DNA from: Methanobacterium sp. ERen5
GTDB taxonomy: Archaea > Methanobacteriota > Methanobacteria > Methanobacteriales > Methanobacteriaceae
Length of the DNA stretch: 64,000 bases
Direction of reading: 5' to 3'
Assembly (NCBI GenBank): GCA_024167805.1
Contig: CP099988.1
Coordinates: forward strand, 1,744,001-1,808,000
Part shown: positions 10,336 to 20,721 of the stretch, in pieces
Layout: each line of letters opens with the position of its first letter
How positions within the stretch are numbered: position 1 is the first letter of the stretch
Made by a program: the position numbers and the translations under genes
The notes under the pieces: generated by a model
What the model was told of the DNA's origin: nothing
The model's database searches: none
The model's input: the letters and a program-made list of their open reading frames with translations, nothing else

Positions 10336-11583
10336 GTGGTAAAAATAGTAGAACTTCTCGCTCCTGCAAAGGACAGGATATCCCTCAGCTCCGCAATTAA
10401 AAATGGAGCAAACTCTGTGTACGTTGGCCTGGATGGTTACAACATGAGGGCCAACATTGCCAACTTCTCAATGGAAGAAATTTCAGAAGCTGCAGCACTC
10501 TGTCATCAAAGAGGAGTTAAACTCTACGTCTGCATAAACACGTCGCTTAGCGAGGTAGAAGTAGAGAAACTCAAGGTTAACATGCCTAAGTTAAAAGATT
10601 GCGGTGTAGATGCTGTGATAGTGTCGGATCTTGGTGCAGTTAAAATAGCCAGGGACTCGGAAATGGAAGTTCACATGAGTGTGCAGGTAAACATCACAAA
10701 CAGTGAATCATTAAAGGTCCTGAAGAAACTTGGAGTGAACAGGATCATCCTATCAAGGGAACTACCCATCCAAACCATCCAAGAAATAGCAGTAAATTCT
10801 CCAATGGAACTGGAGGTCTTTGTGCATGGGGCCATGTGTGTGGCAGTTTCTGGAAGATGTTTTTTAAGTTCGTACCTGTACAACAAAAGTGCCAACTGTG
10901 GAGAATGTCTACAACCATGCAGAAAGGAATGGAAAATAATCTCAGAGGATGATGAAGAATTTATCCTTGGGGAGAATAATTTTTCAAACACAGGAAACAC
11001 CACAGAAACTCGGGTCACAACCCACATACTGAGCCCAAGGGATCTGTGCATGATAGAACACATTCCCCTCCTCATAGAATCTGGAGTCAAGGTGTTTAAA
11101 ATAGAGGGAAGGGCAAGACCCGCAGACTACGTTGCAACTGTAACCAGAGTTTACAGGGAAGCAATAAACGAGTACGAAGCAGGCCTGTGGAACACACCCG
11201 AACATGAAGAAAACATCAGAAGATGGTTGGAAGAACTTAAAAATGTTTTTAACAGAGGATTTGACACAGGATTTTATTTCAACACACCCAAAGAAAATAG
11301 CAGTTCTAACAAGGCAAAATATAAGAAAAAAGATATTGGTGAGGTTGTAAATTATTATAAACGTGTCCAAGCTGCGGAGATTAGACTCTGGGATGATATC
11401 AATGTGGGAGATTTCCTCGTTATCCAGGGCCAAACAACGGGATCAATAGAACAAACTGTTGAATCAATGCAGATAGATGGAAAACCAGTTAAAAATGGGA
11501 CTAAAGGACAAAATGTAGCTGTTCACGTCACTGATATTGTAAGGCCAGGCGACAATGTTTACAAGAGGATCTTTAAGAACTAA
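10336..11583 (+). CDS. Peptidase U32 family protein (RlhA/TrhP-like)
   Basis: About 415 residues. The U32 domain begins ELLAPAKDRISLSSAIKNGA and contains the family's FVHGAMCVAVSGRCFLSS and ANCGECLQPCRKEW segments with clustered cysteines, then KIEGRARPADYVATVTRVYR. Bacterial relatives hydroxylate 23S rRNA or tRNA rather than act as proteases. It is 48 bp after purF on the same strand. The start is uncertain: the only initiator-type codon, GTG at 10336, overlaps the AGGTGG ribosome-binding site at 10334-10339. Conserved sequence starts at ATA 10345 or GTA 10348, so an altered start codon or a sequencing error is possible. Confidence 0.83.
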   Translation: MVKIVELLAPAKDRISLSSAIKNGANSVYVGLDGYNMRANIANFSMEEISEAAALCHQRGVKLYVCINTSLSEVEVEKLKVNMPKLKDCGVDAVIVSDLGAVKIARDSEMEVHMSVQVNITNSESLKVLKKLGVNRIILSRELPIQTIQEIAVNSPMELEVFVHGAMCVAVSGRCFLSSYLYNKSANCGECLQPCRKEWKIISEDDEEFILGENNFSNTGNTTETRVTTHILSPRDLCMIEHIPLLIESGVKVFKIEGRARPADYVATVTRVYREAINEYEAGLWNTPEHEENIRRWLEELKNVFNRGFDTGFYFNTPKENSSSNKAKYKKKDIGEVVNYYKRVQAAEIRLWDDINVGDFLVIQGQTTGSIEQTVESMQIDGKPVKNGTKGQNVAVHVTDIVRPGDNVYKRIFKN

Positions 11584-11611
11584 AAAAAATATTGAAAAAA
11601 TTCAGGATGTA

Positions 11612-13065
11612 CTAAATTTCTTCGTTTCCAATTGGTTCTTCCATCACATTAAAATCGTTTGAATTACTTAAAACAGCATCTTTTAACATTAAAGAAGCTA
11701 TTAATCCAATAATACACATTGCAAATCCAAATATGAAAACATTGTGAATTGCTGTGATCATGGGACCCACTGGAACACTGCTCACTGCGTTTATATCCAT
11801 GTTCATGGTTAGGTTTACAATCAAACCAAAGATTGGAAGGGTTATGGTGGCACCAACATTTCTGAAGAACTGGGTAGATGCAGTTGCAATTCCAATGTCT
11901 CGCCTTAAAACCGCATTTTGTATTGCAACATTGAACACTGGATACATTATTCCTGAACCAACTCCAAGAATGGTTGTGTAGATAAGAATTTCAGTTGTAC
12001 CTGTGGATTGGGTCATTGTAGAGGCCATGGCCATTCCAACAGTTATCAAACTAAATGCCAGTACACCCAGCTTTTTATAAGTTCCTGTTTTTGAGATTAC
12101 TTGGCCTGCGATTAGGGATGCTACTGTTAAACTAACTAACATAGGGGTTATTAAAGCCCCTGAACCTGATGCACTTATTCCCTGAACCTTTTGAATAAAT
12201 AGGGGTATGTAGATAATTCCACAGAACATGACAGCGTTTGATAAGAACATCGCAACTGCAGACACATTGAAGACTGATATTTTAAACAGATGCAGTGGTA
12301 GTAAAGGTTCAACTGCCCTACGTTCAACATGGATAAATAGGATGAACATCAGTGCAGCGAAGATAAACAGAAAACCCACCACATATTCTGGAAGGTACGC
12401 TGATCTCACGTAGGTTAAAGCAACGCACAATGAACTAAAAGATAGTGACATGGTAATTAGTCCTGCGTAATCTATGACTTTCTCCCTCACAACTTGTTTC
12501 AAGTTAGGGAAATAAATGCTCAGCATGGCAATTGCAGCAATTCCAACCGGAACATTAACGAAAAAACCCATTGCCATCCCATAAAATCAGTTATAACTCC
12601 TCCTAGTACTGGTCCGAGGATGTTTGATATACCGAATACAGATGCAAGTATTCCAGTGTATTTTCCCCTTTGTCTGGGTGGAAATAATTCTGCAACCACT
12701 ATGAATGGTATGGTTATTAATATTCCACCACCAATACCCTGAATTCCCCGGAATATAATGAGTTGGAGCATATTGCTTGAGAACCCGCACGCAACAGAAC
12801 TCAGCATAAACAATATTATTCCTCCTATCAAGATTCTCTTACGTCCGTAGAGATCTGATAACTTTCCAAACAAGATAATGGCTATGGTGGAGGTGAGCAT
12901 GTAAATGGTGAATGGCCACACATAGTAAGCCATACCACCGAGGCTTGAAATGACTTTGGGCATGGCAGTTGCCATGATTGAATTATCCAGAGCAGCCACA
13001 AGCAGACCTATCATGAGTCCTGCCATCACTAGGCGGATGTTAAATTCATTTTTTGATGGTTCCAT
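11612..13065 (-). CDS. MFS multidrug efflux transporter, DHA2 (EmrB/QacA) type, one missing base
   Basis: About 484 residues of hydrophobic segments. It starts MEPSKNEFNIRLVMAG at ATG 13065 with a GGAGGGGTG site upstream. Family motifs are LDNSIMATAMP (motif D1), GKLSDLYGRKR (motif A), RGIQGIGGGI (motif B) and GPVLGGVITD (motif C). The frame breaks at the A6 run 12561-12566: one more base joins GWQWVF to FVNVPVGIAAIAMLSIYF, the standard sequence here. DHA2 pumps export drugs or small molecules using the proton gradient. The start overlaps the end of the marR gene by 20 bp, so they form one operon and the MarR protein likely represses it. Confidence 0.87.
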
Positions 13066-13527
13066 GATGACACCCCTCCATCTTGAGAATTTTAGATTTA
13101 ATTGTTTCGGTACAGTGGTCAAGCTCAACAAGCTCTTCATCATTTAAAACCATCAAGGTTTTCTTTATATTGTTTTTAACCCAGGTTCTAGATATTTTGA
13201 TGTAATTCAAACCCTTTATGGTGATTCCTATGTTGATGACCCTCCTGTCTGTTTCATCAGGAATTCTCTCAACCATACCTTCAGCTACCAACTTGTCCAG
13301 ATGGGCTGTCATGTTGGGTCTTGACAGCAACAATATTTTTCCAATTTCAGAGATGGAGAGATGGTCGTAATGTTCAAGCAAACCAAGTATCTGATACTGA
13401 TCAGCTGTTCTTTTTTGTAGCTTGATTTTTTAGTATCAGTTTCCTTCGCAGTTGTTAATTTTTTGTAAAACATGGGCATGTAGATAAGCAGAGAATCTAC
13501 CAACCTGTCCATTTCCTGTTGATTCAT
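13046..13527 (-). CDS. MarR-family transcriptional regulator, one missing base
   Basis: About 160 residues. It starts at ATG 13527 (MNQQEMDRLVDSLL), preceded by a GGTGAT site. The winged helix reads HLSISEIGKILLLSRPNMTAHLDKL, with wing DETDRRVINIGIT. The frame is lost in the T6 run 13411-13416 (plus strand); adding a base gives SSYKKRTADQYQILGLLEHYDHLS, a normal MarR helix. MarR proteins bind palindromes as dimers and release them on ligand binding. Overlap with the downstream DHA2 pump gene points to autoregulated control of efflux. Confidence 0.85.
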
Positions 13528-13564
13528 TTTATCACCGTGATAACATTCATAGTAATTCATTAAC

Positions 13565-13575
13565 TTAATAATTAA
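13565..13575. promoter_or_regulatory. Possible MarR operator upstream of the efflux operon
   Basis: The interrupted palindrome TTAATaATTAA lies 38 bp upstream of the marR start, with a further TTAA-rich flank. The position fits autoregulation, but in AT-rich DNA such a short palindrome can arise by chance. Confidence 0.3.
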
Positions 13576-13720
13576 TAAACTTAACTATTCATTTTTTGAA
13601 CTAGTTTAACAACAAAACAAAAGTAGTAGGACAACCAAAGATCAACTAAATTTTTCTAGATAATAACATAATAATACCAGATTAAGACTTACTGTAAAAA
13701 AATAGGGAGTTTTGGTTTAA

Positions 13721-14191
13721 ATGAATGTAGAAAATGTAATGCAAAAGGAAGTAATTAAATTTAATGAACTGGATAAAATTGTCGATGTTGCACAGAGTTT
13801 CAGGGACAACAAGATCAGCGGAGCTCCAGTTGTTGATGAGAACAATCATGTGGTGGGTGTCATAAGCGAAGGAGACATAATGCGCTTAATCGAAGTACAC
13901 TCTCCTAGAATAAACCTCATACTTCCAGCACCACTGGACCTAATTGAACTTCCAATAAAAATGAAACACGAATTAGACGAAGTTGCAGAAGATATGCAGA
14001 AGGCTGGATCAACTGTCATCGATCAGATAATGACAAAAAAATAATTAAAGTCAAACCTGAATCTTCTGTTATGGAGGCGGCTGAATTAATGGACTCTCAT
14101 AAAATTAAAAGGCTTCCTGTAGTTGATAACGATGGAAAACTTGTGGGCATAATAACCAGGGGCGACATCATCGGATCCATGGTGAGAGGGG

Positions 14192-14199
<8 letters not shown>
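13721..14199 (+). CDS. CBS-domain pair protein, one missing base
   Basis: About 159 residues made of two CBS domains. The first is MNVENVMQKEVIKF...GAPVVDENNHVVGVISEGDIMR; the second is IIKVKPESSVMEAAELM...KRLPVVDNDGKLVGIITRGDIIGS. The break is in the A7 run 14035-14041, where one more A joins QIMTKK to the second domain. CBS pairs bind adenosyl nucleotides and report energy state. Its stop (14197-14199) overlaps the start of the NifH-like gene by 8 bp, so the two are translationally coupled; a nucleotide sensor alongside an ATP-dependent reductase is plausible. Confidence 0.85.
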
Positions 14200-14996
<797 letters not shown>

Positions 14997-15024
14997 AATA
15001 AAAAAACCTAAAATCTACTTTTTT

Positions 15025-15489
15025 TTATTCAGATTCGAAGTTGGAACCATCGCTCCAAAGAATAGGATGGAGTGACAAGGTTTCAAATGAATCAGATGAG
15101 CAGGATACTGCAGTTTCAAAATCTTCAAATTTAAAGAGATGAGAACCACATTTACAGTCTGAACATCCGAATCGGGCTGTTTCAACTCCCTTTTCTGAAA
15201 TCTGTGAAGCAATGGAACACTCCCACTTACCATCATCCACAACGTAGACAATGTCAACCAAACTAGCATTTACATGACTCAATAGATAATCCACATGCCA
15301 ATGTAATTTTTTTTCGTGGCTTAAATGTCTCCGCAGCCGGCTTTCAAGCGAGTTTAGAGCAGATCCCACATAAACGTAGTGGCCCCTTTTAAAATCAATA
15401 TTACCCAGGCTACCCACCTTCACAACAGAATCATCTGTCAAACTTATTATGAGACAGTAACTGCCCTTGTAAACTCGTTTTTTTGACAT
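15025..15489 (-). CDS. GIY-YIG nuclease-like protein (DUF123 family)
   Basis: 154 residues. The core is the variant GIY-YIG pair GSYCLIISL (about 9-17) and GHYVYVGSAL (about 36-45), followed by SLESRLRRHLSHEKKLHWHVDYLL, the conserved Arg/His helix of DUF123. It ends with FGCSDCKCGSHLFKF, a Cys-rich segment usual in this family. DUF123 domains occur alone or fused to endonuclease III in archaea; the activity is not established to my knowledge. It is 15 bp downstream of the MBL gene on the same strand. Confidence 0.85.
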   Translation of the reverse strand: MSKKRVYKGSYCLIISLTDDSVVKVGSLGNIDFKRGHYVYVGSALNSLESRLRRHLSHEKKLHWHVDYLLSHVNASLVDIVYVVDDGKWECSIASQISEKGVETARFGCSDCKCGSHLFKFEDFETAVSCSSDSFETLSLHPILWSDGSNFESE

Positions 15490-15504
15490 TTTTAACCAAT
15501 TATC

Positions 15505-16341
15505 CTAGAACATCAGCATTTTTCCACATTCGAGGGGCTGAAATACTTCTTTGAATTTATTTTTAAATAAACATTGGGTTTCAAAACCGGTACAATGTCC
15601 TAAAACAAGTTTAGACGGGTTTATTTTTTCAAATTCTTGAACGGTCCTTAACCTTCTGTTTTCATCAGCAGTGACAAGATGGGTTCCACCAACCACACCA
15701 CATATATTCTCATGGAAATAATTAGAAACAGCAGTTATGGTGTTTATAATGCCTCTATGGGCACATCCTGAAACAATAACAAGCCCATGATCTGTCCTCA
15801 CAACCACAACAAGTTCCTCGTTAAATGGATCTTGGACAAAATTCCCATCATCTAAACAGAGAAGGGAAGGATTCAGCTGCTCAAAATCATTTAACATTGG
15901 AATATCAGTGAAGATATAAATATTTGGAGCAATTTCTACGGGGTTTTCAACAAATTTCACTGGGGATCTGGGGTGGGTTAAGCTGATTTCCCCATCTTCT
16001 GAATGGTATTTTTCAGGAGTTCCAATGAACTTCATTTCACTATTTTCAGATATATATTTGGGCTTTAAACCCGCATTATGCATGAAAATATCTGCAGAAC
16101 AATTTCGAAAGATGGCTGGAAGACCACCTGTATGGTCACCATGTCCATGACTCAAAACAACAGTTTCTAAATCATTAAAACCATTGATAAGTCCCATATT
16201 TCTCTCCAAAACCTCTGGAGATTTGCCAGTATCCAACAGAATCTTAGAATCTTCATGTTCGATTAAGACTGAAAATCCATGTTCAGCCCAAAATTCAGAC
16301 GAAAATGTTGCTGTGTTCTCAACAACAGATGATAACCTCAA
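15505..16341 (-). CDS. MBL-fold metallohydrolase (dihydropterin phosphate synthase-like)
   Basis: 278 residues. The metal site SHGHGDHTGG follows ETVVL (about 62-71), with later ligands in SGCAHRGI and GGTHL, and a C-terminal VLGHCTG. The N-terminus RLSSVVENTA...GFSVLIEH...ILLDTGKS is typical of the subfamily that includes Methanocaldococcus MJ0301, reported to make a methanopterin precursor. I infer a related function only tentatively. It starts at TTG 16341 with TGAGGTGA just upstream. Together with the DUF123 gene it forms a two-gene unit convergent with cfbC. Confidence 0.8.
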   Translation of the reverse strand: MRLSSVVENTATFSSEFWAEHGFSVLIEHEDSKILLDTGKSPEVLERNMGLINGFNDLETVVLSHGHGDHTGGLPAIFRNCSADIFMHNAGLKPKYISENSEMKFIGTPEKYHSEDGEISLTHPRSPVKFVENPVEIAPNIYIFTDIPMLNDFEQLNPSLLCLDDGNFVQDPFNEELVVVVRTDHGLVIVSGCAHRGIINTITAVSNYFHENICGVVGGTHLVTADENRRLRTVQEFEKINPSKLVLGHCTGFETQCLFKNKFKEVFQPLECGKMLMF

Positions 16342-16523
16342 ATTTTCACCTCAAAAAAACATTTACATAAACAATATAGATATTAAATTTTAATATTAAA
16401 ATAGAGTTGGTATTTTGGATGGTTCTAAACTATGTACATCCAACCCAATAAAGATGTTTTTTCGAGATTTGATTTGTTCTAAATTTTTAAAATGAATTAG
16501 GTTCAGATGGAGGTAAAAATAGT

Positions 16524-16937
16524 ATGGAGTACAGTTTTATTTTGAAGGGACATCCGAACGTGACTTCCAGACACAAAACAACACTGGAATTTACCAAGGA
16601 TCCTGAGATTGGATTGAAGGCAGACTGTATAGTTGGTGTTGGTTCGGGAGTTTCAATGGAGAACTTTCCCACCAAATTGATCGATGCAATCCAGGATGAA
16701 AACACTAAAATAACAGTTAAGCTCGAAACAGAAAATGCCTTTGATGAAATTCATGGCTTTGGACACCGAGATTTAACATTAGATCATCCAACTGACATGG
16801 TTGTACGGAAAAGTGAGTTTAAATGTTCCAGAACCTTGATGATCAACACAGATAAGGCTGCCTGTGATCTGAAACCTGAACTGGTGCACGATCTTGCAGA
16901 TTCAAAACAGTTGAAAGTTACCATTATTGTTGGATAA
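16524..16937 (+). CDS. DUF371 protein
   Basis: 137 residues matching the archaeal DUF371 pattern: FILKGHPNVTSRHKTTLEFTKD at the start, CIVGVGSG, EIHGFGHRDLTLDHPTDMVVRKS in the centre, and LMINTDKAACDL near the end. No function is known to me. A GGAGG site lies about ten bases before the ATG. It stands alone upstream of the tRNA gene, in the opposite orientation to it. Confidence 0.85.
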   Translation: MEYSFILKGHPNVTSRHKTTLEFTKDPEIGLKADCIVGVGSGVSMENFPTKLIDAIQDENTKITVKLETENAFDEIHGFGHRDLTLDHPTDMVVRKSEFKCSRTLMINTDKAACDLKPELVHDLADSKQLKVTIIVG

Positions 16938-16982
16938 ATAAAAATACTGTTAATTTTGATTTAAACTTAAAATAGAATAGAG

Positions 16983-17065
<83 letters not shown>

Positions 17066-17130
17066 CTGATCAAATATTTTAAGATATTTGAGCATACCAA
17101 CATCTTTCACTCTCACTATTTAAATGTTTT
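17066..17130 (-). promoter_or_regulatory. tRNA-Leu promoter and leader hairpin
   Basis: A TTTAAATA box (17117-17124, minus strand) lies 52 bp upstream of the mature tRNA 5' end, putting the transcript start about 30 nt before it. In that leader the sequence TCAAATAT-TTTAAG-ATATTTGA (17070-17091) forms a perfect 8-bp hairpin directly next to the acceptor stem. Confidence 0.5.
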
Positions 17131-17357
17131 CATTGACTCTAAAAATTCCATAAACTCATAATAAAGATTCAAAACAATATATTAAAAAAAATTATCTTTA
17201 TCCACTTGGGGTTTTTTATTTCCTGCGTAGATCAATTGGAAAAACATTCAGTAAATTATATAAAACCAGATATCAAAATGAATTAATTAGAAATAATCTA
17301 TTAGTTTAAATTAATATTTGGGGGTTTGATTAAACGGTAAATATTAAAAAGAAAGCA

Positions 17358-18200
17358 TTGGGGATCATGGTGGCATTTCTTTTCGCAGTCATTCTTAGCG
17401 GTGCAGCATCTGCAGCAGAATCTGTACATTTCTCTTCAGATGGAAAAAATATCACTGTGACCCACGACTATGTTAAGTCAACATTAGTAACCCATGTAAC
17501 TACCAAAAAAGGTTATGGAAACTATGGTTATGGCAAGTACGTAACAATAACTACTTCTGGAAAGGACAATGAGGGTAGAAACAGTATACAAACCTTATAC
17601 ACATTCAATGGTAAATCTAAACAGATGGTTTACAAGCTTGGGAATTCTGACCATAGTGTAAACGGCGTAGTAAATTTCTACAACACCAGATCTACAATGA
17701 CAATCACGGGAAAAGACAGCGCTACGGGTGCTTCTATTAAAGCTACAGGAGTCAGCCTTTATCGAACCATAGCTGGACAGAAATATGTGGGTAACACCAC
17801 CATAAACATGAGTTACACCATTAATGGAAAAGTTTTGGCTAGGCTCACACAATTTACTACTTACCAGTACAAAGCATTCAAAAGTGCGTTTTATGCTGTA
17901 AAATCTGTCCGTACAACTAACACTACCTATGCCATTGTGGGTTTTAATAAAAAAAGTGTGATTAACAGTTACTACACAAGAAATTCTATTGGAATGCTCA
18001 CTGGACTGAAAGTATCCGGAACATCAAAGGGAACTGAAATAATAAACAATAAACTGGTTAACTTCACAGGAAAAATTACCATAAGTACCAAGTACGATCC
18101 GAAGGATATTTTCTCTGAAGGATTCTCAGAGGGAGATTACAAGGAAGTTTTAACAAGTTCATCACCAACACTTCTTAAAATATACCCTATTGAAGCTTGA
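17358..18200 (+). CDS. Secreted protein of unknown function
   Basis: About 280 residues with a signal peptide: IMVAFLFAVILSGAASA, with cleavage likely before AES. The mature part is rich in Thr, Ser, Tyr, Asn and Gly, with a GYGNYGYGKYVT motif and beta-strand-like repeats (TMTITGKD, INMSYTINGK), so an extracellular beta-rich protein is likely. The start is doubtful. The basic residues NIKKKA needed for a signal peptide lie upstream of the TTG at 17358, but no start codon is in frame. One extra base near 17332-17334 would open an upstream TTG at 17326. I do not recognise the family. A T-rich stretch after the stop (18230-18246) may be the terminator. Confidence 0.6.
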   Translation: MGIMVAFLFAVILSGAASAAESVHFSSDGKNITVTHDYVKSTLVTHVTTKKGYGNYGYGKYVTITTSGKDNEGRNSIQTLYTFNGKSKQMVYKLGNSDHSVNGVVNFYNTRSTMTITGKDSATGASIKATGVSLYRTIAGQKYVGNTTINMSYTINGKVLARLTQFTTYQYKAFKSAFYAVKSVRTTNTTYAIVGFNKKSVINSYYTRNSIGMLTGLKVSGTSKGTEIINNKLVNFTGKITISTKYDPKDIFSEGFSEGDYKEVLTSSSPTLLKIYPIEA

Positions 18201-18310
18201 ACAGTGTTAAAACGTTTTAAAGTCTTTCTATTTTTTTCTTTTTTTAGTTCTTTTAGATTCAAGTAGTTTTGAACCATCAACTATATAACGGAATGTGCCA
18301 ATAATTATCA

Positions 18311-18328
18311 TAGTTGATATATCAACTA
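18311..18328. promoter_or_regulatory. MarR operator 1
   Basis: Perfect 18-bp palindrome TAGTTGATATATCAACTA, 21 bp before the marR ATG. A CTATATAA box near 18279-18287 places the transcription start close to the palindrome, so binding would block initiation. The 12-bp core TTGATATATCAA recurs twice downstream of marR. Confidence 0.82.
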
Positions 18329-18349
18329 CTTTAATATTGTTGTGATATT

Positions 18350-18793
18350 ATGCACGAGATCCTAGATGAAAATTCCACTGCAAGATTGCTTTCTAGATCA
18401 AGCAATTTAATGAAAAAGAAACTAGCTGTCGATCTGGCGGATTATGATATTTCACCGGAACAGTGGGCTATTTTAACCAGGGCCCAGGCCATGGAAGGAT
18501 CTAATCAAAAAAATCTGGCTGAAACATCATCTAAAGATAGGGCAGCAGTCACAAGAATCTTGAATATACTTGAAGACAAGGGATTGGTGGAAAGAAAACA
18601 TTCCTCTTGTGATAAAAGAGAGTTTCTCATTTATCTAACCTCTGATGGCCATAAGATGTATAAAGAAACATCGGTGATAATTAGTGAAAGCCTAAAAGAA
18701 ATTAATTCTATTCTTGACCCTGCAGAGCTAAAACATATGAGACAATCTTTAATAAAGCTAATTTCTAATTTAGAAAACTTTACAGAGAAATAA
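18350..18793 (+). CDS. MarR-family transcriptional regulator
   Basis: 147 residues with the winged helix-turn-helix QKNLAETSSKDRAAVTRIL (about 52-70), followed by the wing VERKHSSCDKREFLIYLT. N- and C-terminal helices would form the dimer. Start at ATG 18350; no strong ribosome-binding site is visible, so the mRNA may be nearly leaderless given the promoter position. Its own promoter and the promoter of the next gene share the same palindromic core, which is direct evidence for autoregulation and control of the MFS-CBS pump. The inducing ligand is unknown. Confidence 0.9.
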   Translation: MHEILDENSTARLLSRSSNLMKKKLAVDLADYDISPEQWAILTRAQAMEGSNQKNLAETSSKDRAAVTRILNILEDKGLVERKHSSCDKREFLIYLTSDGHKMYKETSVIISESLKEINSILDPAELKHMRQSLIKLISNLENFTEK

Positions 18794-18840
18794 TTAAATA
18801 ATTTTTGTATTTCAGGAATTTAGGATTCCTCAGATATTAA

Positions 18841-18867
18841 TTGATATATCAACTATTGATATATCAA
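18841..18867. promoter_or_regulatory. Tandem MarR operators 2 and 3
   Basis: Two copies of the palindromic core TTGATATATCAA at 18841-18852 and 18856-18867, with starts 15 bp apart, lie 33 bp before the MFS-CBS ATG. They are identical to the core of the operator upstream of marR. Just before them, AGGAAT/ATTCCT (about 18814-18830) is a short inverted repeat that may end the marR transcript. Confidence 0.82.
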
Positions 18868-18899
18868 TTTTGATTTTAATAAGTTACCGGAGAAAATGA

Positions 18900-20578
18900 A
18901 TGTCATTATTAAATAAATCAAGAATCAATAATCAACCTAAATCAGTATGGGCTGTATTTTTCGCGTCCATAATCGCTTTTATGGGTTTGGGTCTCGTTGA
19001 CCCAATATTGCCAGCCATTTCCAACCAGTTGGGTGCAAGTCCAAGCCAAGTTACCTTATTATTTACAAGTTACAATGCCGTCATGGCGATAGCGATGCTT
19101 GTCACAGGAGTTATCTCGACTAAATTTGGTATTAAAAAACATTACTCATGGGAGTAGTGATAATAGCTGCATTTTCAACACTTGGAGGTCTGTCCAACAA
19201 TATCTGGACTATTGTAGGACTACGTGGATTTTGGGGAATAGGCAACGCTCTGTTTGTTGCAACAGCATTGACAGCCATAGTGAGCCTTTCAAAAAACGGA
19301 ACATCCAAATCTGTAATTTTATATGAAGCAGCTATAGGGCTTGGAATTTCAGTAGGGCCTCTTATTGGGGGAATATTGGGGGAAGCATCTTGGAGATATC
19401 CATTTATAGGTGTAGGTGTTTTGATGGCAGTGGCTTTTGTATTCCTCATAACCTACATGCCAGAATCTAAAGAAGAGAAAAAACAAATCCCCAACACATC
19501 GCTACGTGATCCCTTCAGAGCAATGAAACATAGACCCATAGCAGTGTTTGGTATAGCTGCATGTCTCTATAATTTTGGTTTCTTTACTCTCTTGGCCTAT
19601 GCACCATTTGTAATGGGATTAGATGCATACGGTATAGGCTTTGTATTTGTGGCATGGGGAATTCTCCTAGCAGTAACATCCATTTTCATGGCACCCAAAC
19701 TCCAAGAGAAATTTGGAACAGTTAAATCCATGTGCATAATGTTAACTGCATTTGCAGTAGTTCTTCTGATTATGGGAGTTTGGACATCCACCCAATGGGT
19801 TGTAATTGCATGTATCATATTTTCAGGAGCACTGCTGGGAAATAACAACACGTTAATCACAACTGCAGTGATGAAAGCAGCACCAATTGAGAGATCAACA
19901 GCATCAGCAGCATACAGTTTTCTACGTTTTATAGGGTCGGCTATTGCACCATTTACAGCAGGAGTACTTGCAGAAATCTATTCTCCACACATTCCATTCC
20001 TTGTGGGTGGGTGCTTTGTGTTAGGCTCAGTCATATTCATAATACTAAACCGTCATCATATCCTCCATGTTGATAAATCAGAGGATATGGTCATGGGAGA
20101 ACCTGAAAAAAGGACATTAATTGTGAAAGACTTTATGATAACAAATTTAATATCTGTTAAATTAGATTCAACAGTTTTAGAACTGTTAAAACTCTTCACA
20201 AAACACAGGATTGGTGGTGCGCCTGTATTGGACAGCCAAAAGAACTTGATTGGAATGGTGAGTGATGGGGATATTATTAGATATCTTGCACCCAAGGAAG
20301 GATCAGTTCACGACTTCATTTATGATGTATTAGTTGAAGAGGAAGAAAATGAACAAGATGTTCTGAAGGAGAGAATCAATGCAACTGTTGAGGATGTCAT
20401 GGAGAAAAAACAGATCTACACAGTAAAAGAAGAAGATACTTTTGAAAGAGCCATTCGTATACTATCCCACCATCACTTCAAAAAACTTCCAGTATTAGAT
20501 ACAAACAACAAAGTCATAGGCATTATCAGCAGGGGAGACATAGACAACAACCTAATGAAAATACTGTCAAACAAATAA
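18900..20578 (+). CDS. MFS transporter fused to a C-terminal CBS-domain pair, one missing base
   Basis: About 559 residues. The 12-helix MFS part (about 1-395) starts SVWAVFFASIIAFMGLGLVDPILPAIS, with motif A-like GVISTKFGIKK. The frame is lost in the A6 run 19134-19139; one more A gives GIKKTLLMGVVIIAAFSTLGG. After the last helix come two CBS domains: VKDFMITNLISVKLDS...GGAPVLDSQKNLIGMVSDGDIIR and VEDVMEKKQIYTVKEED...KKLPVLDTNNKVIGIISRGDI. CBS pairs usually sense adenine nucleotides, so transport may be gated by energy charge (inference). GGAG precedes the ATG. The MarR gene upstream and the tandem operators indicate drug or toxin efflux. The CBS halves resemble those of the protein at 13721. 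Confidence 0.85.
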
Positions 20579-20721
20579 ATCATAGACATAAAGAAATAAA
20601 CAAACTAATAATAAAATAGAAAGCGGGTTGAAAAAAATTTGGATAATACAGCCCTATTTTTTTCCAAGTAGAAATGTCTGCATAGGGTAGTAATGAGTTA
20701 AAAAAATTCATAGGGGTAGAA

